DNA from: Boesenbergia rotunda
Taxonomy: Eukaryota > Streptophyta > Magnoliopsida > Zingiberales > Zingiberaceae
Reading direction: 5' to 3'
NCBI GenBank assembly: GCA_024364735.1
Contig: JAGFNQ010005417.1
Coordinates: forward strand, 62,001 to 126,000
Length of the DNA: 64,000 bases
Shown: positions 56,440 through 64,000 of the stretch, in pieces
Layout of the letters: each line of letters begins with the position of its first letter
How positions within the stretch are numbered: position 1 is the first letter of the stretch
Program-made: the position numbers and the translations under genes
Notes under the pieces: generated by a model
Told to the model about the DNA's origin: nothing
What the model saw: the letters and a program-made list of their open reading frames with translations, nothing else
The model's database searches: none

Positions 56440-57336
56440 ACATAGTTATTAAAGGCGCTCGCTTGGCTACGCCTACGAGCAAGGCGTAGTCAGGCGAGCC
56501 TCTTGTGCCTAGGTAGTGATCCAGACACACTCTTTGAAATAGGTGTGCTTAAGTGCGCGCCTTGTGAGAGGCGACAAGCGTGCTTGAGCGTGATTTTTCT
56601 TGCCTCATTGAAGCAAGATGTACAATTGCAAATCAGGCCCCCAAAAACTTTTAAAGCCCAATCCATGCCTTTAATTCCCCTTTTAATTAATTACATAACA
56701 TGCATGCATCACTTGTTTCTATGTGTAATACTGTTGATCCTATTTCTTTGGATAAGATAAATGTAGCAATTAATGGTTGATGGGGGGTTGAATGATAACA
56801 CTGATGATGAAAATGATTTAGTATTTGATGATGTCAATTTGACTCGGAGTGAAGTTGCACGAGCTTTTGAATTTGGTGTAGATGCCTATAGTTTTATATC
56901 TGAAGCTTCATCTTCTTCAAAAGAAGTAAGGGCAACTACACCAAAAATAACTAAGATAAGATCTTCTACAAGTCAACTTATTGATGAAGAGAAGGAAGAA
57001 ATCGATATATATGAAATTGATGAAGATTCGGCTTTAGATTTGATTTGATCGACTATGATGATAATGATATGATTGAGGAAGATGATGAAAATTTTAATGA
57101 CTTAGATATTTGAAGTTTTATTTCTTTAATTTGAATTATTCATATAATGCATTTATTGTTAGTGAATTTATATTTACATTATTGTTTAATTTTTTTGGAC
57201 TATAGTTTTGTTAGTGAAATGTATTGATAGAAATTCCTTATATATGTTTGAATCATAAAAATTTATACCCGGAGTGCCTTTCTTTGGTAAGGCGTGCACT
57301 TCATCTTGTGCCGTGCACGACTTAAATAACTATATT
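56440..57336 (+). mobile_element. hAT-like element relic with end repeats
   Basis: About 900 bp between TAGTTATTAAAGGCGC at the left and GCACGACTTAAATAACTA at the right, which are inverse of each other. Subterminal GGCGCTCGC / AGGCGTGCAC text is typical of hAT-derived plant elements. Carries a transposase tail relic. No clear 8-bp duplication. It splits the mitochondrial-like block, so it arrived after it. Confidence 0.55.
56773..57113 (+). pseudogene. hAT transposase C-terminal fragment
   Basis: Acidic frame with DDENDLVFDDVNLTRSEVAR and AFEFGVDAYSF, then a serine-rich part and LIDEEKEEIDIYEIDED. After a frame change at about 57045 it continues IDYDDNDMIEEDDENFND. I recall a similar acidic tail (DLVFDDDNLTWxDVAxA) after the dimerisation domain of plant hAT transposases. 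The catalytic and BED zinc-finger parts are absent. Confidence 0.5.
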
Positions 57337-57339
57337 ACA

Positions 57340-58468
57340 ATAGTTCATGCAATGTGGGTTCCAAGAGGCTTTGTTCCTTTCATTTGAGTTTTAAATCTTG
57401 CTATCCATCAGGGTTGTAAACTGCTGCTCACTTCAAAGAGTGAATTCCTGAAGTGAGTGAGTTTGAGCATTGAATTGTAGCTAATTTTACAATGGCATTC
57501 CTTTTGATTGTGGGATTTGCTGCTCATATTGAAATCAACTATGACAAACCTGGGGTAGATTAAGAGGCATGGACCACCCAACAGAAGAGGAAAAGAGTCT
57601 TATCCTTTTTCTTCTGAGTTCGAATGTTCATTCCATTCATTTCATGATTTGTTATTTGATAGCAGAAGGGACTATTATAATTGTTAAACTGGTGCTCTAT
57701 TAAAAATTTATTAGTTGTATCCGTCCCCCTTGAAAAGACTAGGAAGAAATATCTACTAAGGAAAGGAACGATTGAACTTTCTTCGGATAAAATGAGCACT
57801 CGACCAGCGGGAGCTATTTAGAAGGCAATGTATGACTCTAATAGAACTTTGACAATTGCTCCCGGAGATAGAGAGGGAAAGGGCACGAAATTCAACTTAA
57901 GAAAATGACTCGGGCTCAAAAAAAAAAACAATAGTTGTGCATTAAGTATTATAACTCTATTTCAACTCAATTACTCATCTTGGTCACCAACACTAATGTT
58001 AATTAGTTAAAAGTTCGATCCGGTTGCTTCATAACCTCTTTCTCCATAGTTCATGGGTCTTTAAGAGGCACAAACGCGAGCCTTTGACAAAAAGAGTATA
58101 AGATGAAGTTCGATTCCTCATAGAGCTCGAGATAAGTAGCAACATCTGAGATATCAAGGAGTATGTAGCTGCAAGTCTTACTCCTGAAATCCCTTGGCTT
58201 AGTGAGTATAAGATGTTTCAGTAGCTTTCTAAGATTGGTTGTTTTCCTTAGCTCCCCAAAAGGGTAAGGAGAGGAAGCAGACTTAAAGTAAAGGGACAAC
58301 CATAGAGTTAGAATGAATGGCTCAAAGCATGACTATTAATGGGCTTGACTATTAATGTTAGGGAGAGGGACGATTAGCTCAATTGTTAGGGAGAGGGACG
58401 ATCATATGCTCAGGGGCAGAGTGAATGACCCAAAGTCATTCACGCCAAGTGTCGGGCTCTGCTGTCAA
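57340..58468. other. Possible mitochondrial-derived DNA, part 2
   Basis: Same texture as 54171-56435 (for example CTCCCGGAGATAGAGAGGG, GGCTTAGTGAGTATAAGATG). Short direct repeats of TTAGGGAGAGGGACGAT at 58359 and 58384. No gene recognised. Confidence 0.35.
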
Positions 58469-59216
58469 TGTTAGGGCATCCTAACACATTCTATTTTGCA
58501 ACTCAAGTAACTACTTAAGATATGCTCCAACTTACATAAGAGGGGCACGAAGTGAAAATATTAAATATGTGCCGAACCCAAACTCATGGGAACCTTCACC
58601 ATCCCTTGGATCTACATACAATTTCAGGGCACCAACTTAACAATGAAAGTCTTAAGTGTATCCTGAGACTTTGAGTGAGATCAATGCTTCTGTTGTTCTT
58701 GGGTTCGTCTAAACTAAGTTAGCACTCAACTCATTTCCCAAAGCCATTGTTATCACATCTTCAGCCCAGCCACTACAATCTCTAATGGTTTTGAGCCATT
58801 CACCAATTCACTCTACTTCTAACGGTCGAGCTATCTAATGATACCCTCTCCTTTGATTTGAATATCTAAATATTATAACGTTCCTCTGGCTCCACGTTTT
58901 AGATTGAAAGCATGAGATCGATGAATAGATTACAAGTGAATAATACTCACAGTGATCTCCTTCTTCTTTTCCTTCTGCTTGCCTGCTGTCACGAGAAAAA
59001 TCACCACGGACAAATCCTGATCTTTCGCAAACCTAATCCCACTCTGATTCGATGCTTCGATTCCTCTTCGTCTACCTCTCTTGGATTGCATTTGGACGCC
59101 ATCTTTATAGGGAGAAGCAGACGTTTCATCTACCTCCATCAATGGAGGTATTCAATGCTCTGGCCAGTAACGCCAACGTTTCAAGATGAAGATCGTAACT
59201 GCCTGTAACGCCAACA
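58469..59216 (-). mobile_element. Copia 3' LTR
   Basis: On the minus strand it starts TGTTGGCGTTACAGGC immediately after a polypurine tract and is proposed to end GGATGCCCTAACA at 58469 (TGTTGG/CCTAACA ends). The right edge is secure; the left edge is a best guess. Contains TATA-like CCCTATAAAGATGG on the minus strand near 59110. The 5' LTR lies beyond the window. Confidence 0.6.
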
Positions 59217-59226
59217 TCTCCCACTC
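59217..59226 (-). other. Polypurine tract of the Copia element
   Basis: Minus strand GAGTGGGAGA immediately before the LTR start TGTTGG. Primer for plus-strand DNA synthesis. Confidence 0.75.
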
Positions 59227-60303
59227 GTCCAATTCTATCCATATAGGTCATCTAGTCACTAAGACTATGTAAGAAAGTCACAAAGACCATATAGGAGCAT
59301 TCAATTCATACTTCAGGGAAAATGGTTCGTGCGACAGCAAGCACATTGAGCAATTAATGCTAAGAAAGTTGTTACACTTAACTTAACTGCTCTATAGAAC
59401 GAATCAGAAACATTAATAACTTGTCTTTACCCTAGATTAAATATTTACATCAATATGAACATCTCTGATCCCTCATATGACATCTATGTCAAGAGCATGT
59501 TCGACATCTCAAATCAATACATTTATTCACAATCACATTTTTAAGTACTTAACAAAAAATGTAACTGGTCGACCAGTGAATAAGTATTACAGATGTAAAC
59601 CAATTTTAATCTTCCTTTTCAGTTAGAATCTATTCATTCTAATCAGTCGCTTTCCTAGTTATGCTCCATAGACCGAATCATCCATAGTCAATAGGACACA
59701 CACTCAAGTAGCAAACACTGATTAAAACTTCAAGTAGACAGCTAAATAGTCACTTAGGGTAAGATTGAGATTAACTGATAATCTCAAGGGTCTCACATAG
59801 TAGAGAAGCAGGGATCCATTCTCCTACTACCCTTATTGTCGCTATAGCACATGTGGTATGAATCACATGCTACGATGTTTTTCTCTTTACCAAAAAGAGT
59901 GCATGTTTTTCTCAAATATTTAACATCGTACAGATTTCGATCTAGACATACCTAACGTCTAATCCGAATTCAACTTATGAATTCTAATCTGGCTTTAAAC
60001 AGGTTTAGTAAATGGTGGGTGCATTTACTTCGATCATTACATAGATGACCTTATCTTGATACAAAATCAAGGCGACCTCAACTTATGAGTATGTCTCTCT
60101 TCACAACTACATAAGTTGTCTCATAAGTAATGGTCTTACCTCTATTTATACTCAACAAATAGAGACGATTGTCCATATGAGTGGACCAATCTAAGCCTGC
60201 CAACATGCTTATCGAGACTTTTTCCAAATGTAACAAATACATTTATACTGAATAGATCATGACATTTCATTTATATAAATGTAACAAATACATTTACAAT
60301 GTG
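59227..60303 (-). other. Copia 3' untranslated region
   Basis: About 1.1 kb between the RNase H stop codon (60304-60306) and the polypurine tract. No ORF. Contains paired text AATGTATTTGTTACATTT (minus strand, near 60230 and 60275) and short repeats. Unusually long for a Copia element. Confidence 0.65.
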
Positions 60304-63300
60304 TTACATTTTTCGTAGTCCCAAAGACTTCACATGCTCATGAAATGACTCTTTAGTCAATGGCTTAGTAAAAGGATCTGCAAGCATTGCTCGGGTAGGG
60401 ATGTACTCAAGAATTATCTTTTTCTTGTCAACAATATCTCTTACAAAATTGTATTTAATTTCTATATGCTTGCCTTTGCTGTGATATTTAGGATCCTTGG
60501 AAAAGGCTATAGCAGCTTGATTGTCACAATTCACTGTAACAGGGCTCCCACTGTCCTCAACAATCTTCAGATGCTTTAGGAACCTTCTCAACCAGACAGC
60601 TTCTTGTACATCCGCTGCACAAGCCACATACTCAGCTTCCATTGTCGACAACGCTACACAAGCCTGTTTCTTACTGTTCCATGAAATAACACCTCCATTC
60701 AGCAAAAAAATATAGCCAGATGTGGATTTTCTGTCGTCAAGGTCCCCTGCCCAATCTGCATCTGCATAGCCCTTCAAGCTCAGCTTTGATCCTTGGAAGC
60801 AGAGATAATAATCTGCCGTCCCTTTGAGATATTTGAATATCCTTTTTACCGCTTTCCAGTGTCTCGATCCTGGGTTTGACTGGAAACGACTAACTAAGCT
60901 AACAGCATAGCTTATATCAGGGCGAGTACACAACATAGTGTACATCAAACTACCAATGACACTAGCATATGGTTTTTTCTTCATCTCGGCTATCTCTTCA
61001 GGAGTCTTGGGAGATATACTTTTGCTCAAAACAACACCTTTCGCTGTAGGTGTTTGTTCAACGTTGCAATCAAACATATTGAAGTGTTGTAGTATCTTAG
61101 TAATATAAGCTTCTTGGGACAAACCCAAAAGTCTTTTTGATCGATCACGAATGATCCGTACTCCTAAGATATACTCAGCTTCTCCCATGTCAATTATGTC
61201 AAATTGTGATGAAAGCCAAGACTTACATCAATCATAACTTTTAAGTCACTTGCAGCTATTAGCATATCATCAACATATAATGATAAAATGACCAACTTTC
61301 CTTTATCCTTTCTTAGGTAAACACAATGATCCTCATTGATCATTTCGAAACCATAAGATAAAATGACTTCATTGAATCTTATGTTCCATTGTCTCGACGC
61401 TTGCTTTAGCCCATATATAGACTTTTTATGTCTACATACTTTTCCCTTTTGGCCATCAGCAATATAACCTTCTGGTTGTGCCATATAGATTTCCTCGTCA
61501 AGATTACCATTAAGGAAAGCCGTTTTTACATCCATCTGATGTAATTCCAAGTCATAATGTGCTACTATAGCTAAAATGACACGTATTGACACAAACTTCA
61601 CAACAGGGGAAAATGTCTCTTCAAAATCATTACCCTCCATTTGAATATATCCTTTTGCAACCAGACGAGCTTTGTATCTACTAATCGATCCATCTGCCTT
61701 CTTCTTGATTTTGAGAATCCATTTATTCCCAATAGCCCTTCGGCCTGGAGGAAGATCGACTAAATCCCAAACCTGATTCTTTCTCATAGACTCCATTTCT
61801 TCATCCATTGCAATTCTCCATTTTTCTCTAACTGAGCATCTCAATGCTTCCTCAACCGTTCGAGGTTCTTTATCGTCAACTGGGAGAATCATTAATGCCT
61901 CATTTTCAATGTCAAACCTTCTCCGAGGAATAATCTTACGATTACTTCTTCGCAGGTTTGACTGTTGAGAAACTAATTCACTTATTGACAATTTACTCCT
62001 ACTAGGTTGACTAGATTCAGGTATCCCCTGTGATTCCTGATTTGTTGATGGAGGAACAGTATCCTCCTCCTCTATTGCAAATACAGGAGTTGATTTATCA
62101 ACTTCACCTCTCGTTGGGAACTCAGTTTCGAGAAAAGTAGCATCTCTTGACTCAATTTCAGAGATGGTTTCATCTTGCTGCTCACCAATAAAGACATAAC
62201 CCTTAGAGGTATCAGAATATCTTACAAAGATACACTTCTTACCTCTGGGTCATAATTTTCCATATTTGTGAGTCTTGTCATGAATATAAGCAGCTGACCC
62301 CCATGGTCTCAGATTACTCAAATCTGGTTTTCTGCCTGTCCAAAGTTCATATGGAGTAGATGGAACAGATTTAGAAGGCACCCGGTTAAGTATGTAGGTT
62401 GCAGCCAATAATGCATCTCCCCAATAGGAAATAGGCAAATTAGCTTAAGCCATCATCGACCTAACCATTTCAAGAAGAGTTCGATTTCTTCTTTCAGCAA
62501 CTCCATTTTGCTGTGGAGTTTCAGGAATAGTTAACTGTCTAATAATCCCTTTCTCATTACATATTGTCTTGAACTGATCAGACAAGTATTCACCTCCACG
62601 GTCAGTACGTAAGGTTTTAACCTTACGTTCCAATTGATTCTCAACTTCGTTCAAATAATGATTAAAGCAATCTAATGCTTCAGATTTATGAGAAATCAAA
62701 TACACATGACCAAAACGCGTGAAGTCATCAATAAATGTAATGAAATATGAACTGTCATTTCTAGCCTTCATGTTCATCGGACCACAAATATCCGACTGAA
62801 TCAATTGCAATGGTGAATCAGCCCTAATAGCCTTACCAAACGGTTTCCTAGTTGCTTTTCCAGCAAGACAATGCTCACATATAGACAAGTCAACTTTAGC
62901 ACGAGTGCCGAGCAGACCCTCTCTTGCTAATCTATTCATTCTTTCTTGTCCTATATGTCCCAATCTAGCATGCCAAACTTCATCATTAACATCAGCATCA
63001 CTAGTAAGAGCAATGTTTGAAAAACAACCATTATTTCCACAATTAACATCTGGTTCTACATTAAGAACCATGAAACCGTTTGATATAAAACCATATCCAA
63101 TTAACACAGAGTTAATTTTAAGTTCTACACGACGACTGTCAAAATTCATACAATAACCCAATTCAAGAAGACAATTCACAGAAACCAGATTCCGTCGAAT
63201 CTCAGGAGCATACAGGACATCATGCAGAAACAATATACGCCCACCACGAAGGTTGAGTTTGCAAGTGTCAATTCCTTTGACTTCAATTCTTGCATTGTTT

Positions 63301-64000
63301 CCCACATATATCCACTTATTGCCAGCTGGTACGCGACGGTACTCCACGTACGTAGCTCGATCACGAGCTACATGGTTCGTTGCTCCTGAATCTATAATCC
63401 ACAAAGGATAAGAATCAGCTAACAACACCGAACTAGCAACATAAAGCTCATGAAAAGAAGACAAACATGGATTTACCTTTTTCGGCTCAGTACACTCCCG
63501 AGCAAAATGACCCTTCTTGCCACAGTTGTAGCAAGTTAGCTTGCCTTTAGGTTTCTTTCCATACTTCTTTCCTTTCTTCTTGATTGGGTCTTGCACAGTA
63601 GTAGCACCAGCTTCTTTTCCCTTATCCTTTCCTTTCTTAAACCATCTTTTCTTATTCTTGGATCCAGAACCTTCAGCTACAAAAGCTTGCTCAGAAATCC
63701 TTGCGGATTCTATTCTCTCCGCCTCCAGTTCAATATGGCGTGAGACATCAATGAAAGTCTTGATACTCTCATTGTGAGTAAGGTTCTGCTTCATTGTTTC
63801 CCAAGAATCAGGAAGGGAACGAATAACTGCTTGAACCTGTTGTTCGTCGGTCAACTCATGATCAGCAGTCTTAAGCTCCCGAATCATATTCCCCATTTCT
63901 CTCAGATGTTGGGTCATCGTCACATTCGGGCGCTTTTTACAACTGTCAAACTTGATTGTCAGTTGATGAAGCTTGCTTACACTAACTCCACTGTATTTCT
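60304..64000 (-). pseudogene. Copia polyprotein, three lesions, 5' end outside window
   Basis: Runs from the right edge to TAA at 60304. In order: gag (TADHELTDEQQVQAVIRSLP), CCHC zinc knuckle CYNCGKKGHFAREC, protease WIIDSGATNHV, integrase (HARLGHI, CEHCLAGKATRKPFGKA, SDICGPM, FIDDFTRFG, TDRGGEYLSDQF, PQQNGVAERRNRTLLE), reverse transcriptase (WILKIKKKADGSISRYKARL; YVDDMLIA at about 61270), and RNase H (CDNQAAIAFSKDPKYHSKGK, DPFTKPLT). Lesions: TAA at 62445-62447 after MVRSMMA, TGA at 62250-62252, and loss of one base near 61219 that shifts the frame between reverse transcriptase and RNase H. Otherwise the domains are complete, so the copy is young. Integrase before reverse transcriptase identifies Copia, probably the Tork/Tnt1-like group. 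Confidence 0.92.

Noticed and set aside
58912..59208. 98-codon ORF on the + strand
   Set aside because: Lies antisense within the Copia LTR, with no recognisable domain.

Overview
This is nuclear genomic DNA of a flowering plant. Genes have GT-AG introns, and about two thirds of the window is nested transposable-element (TE) debris of plant-specific types: Copia/SIRE-like, Tekay-like and Tat-like Ty3 elements, Harbinger/Tourist and Mutator MITEs (miniature inverted-repeat elements), Au-type SINEs and an RTE-type LINE. I suspect a monocot with a medium or large genome, possibly Zingiberales, but nothing in the sequence fixes the species.

Genes. Four plant genes can be supported, all on the + strand. 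(1) BUB3 spindle-checkpoint WD40 protein, 9 exons, 18105-28994; all exons join in phase to 342 codons, and intron 2 is 7.3 kb and full of TEs. (2) A small intronless gene, 30246-30614, for an uncharacterised plant protein of 122 aa. (3) NSE4, the kleisin of the SMC5/6 complex, 7 exons, 37559-41199, 376 codons. (4) The 5' half of a SWC5 / BCNT-family chromatin gene, 46919-50320 (4 exons). Its C-terminal BCNT domain is not found in the remaining 13.7 kb.

Layout. 1-4.9 kb: 3' end of a Tat-like Ty3 element with an antisense ORF and an LTR split by a 3.1 kb solo LTR. 5.5 kb: a tRNA-Gly(UCC) pseudogene without its anticodon, with two extra tandem copies of its 3' part. 6.5-7.6 kb: broken Ty3 gag on the minus strand. 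7.6-10.7 kb: SIRE-like Copia element (LTR, primer site, broken gag) with a GC-cored Harbinger MITE inside. 10.8-12.6 kb: inverted-repeat element split by a solo LTR. 12.8-15.7 kb: Ty3 integrase relic, another solo LTR and an inverted Copia LTR. 15.7-17.7 kb: SINE pieces and a MITE nested in a larger MITE. 18.1-29 kb: BUB3. 31.3-36.5 kb: a Mutator-type MITE, then a Russian-doll LTR (Ty3 LTR > Tekay-like solo LTR > SIRE-like solo LTR). 37.5-41.2 kb: NSE4, followed by a SINE. 43.4-46.0 kb: three MITEs. 46.9-50.3 kb: SWC5 5' half with a solo LTR in intron 1. 50.7-53.6 kb: Au SINE and Ty3 gag relic. 54.2-58.5 kb: DNA that reads like plant mitochondrial spacer, interrupted by a hAT relic. 58.5-64 kb: a nearly intact Copia element on the minus strand, running off the right edge.

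The genes act separately but three are chromatin or chromosome factors: BUB3 in mitotic checkpoint signalling, NSE4 in SMC5/6 DNA repair, SWC5 in SWR1 deposition of H2A.Z. I did not find a new multi-gene system. The most unusual items are the Harbinger-type MITEs carrying a large GC-rich repeat core, the anticodon-less tRNA with tandem 3' tails, the antisense ORF of the Tat-like element, and a Mutator-type MITE pair with exact 9-bp target duplications.
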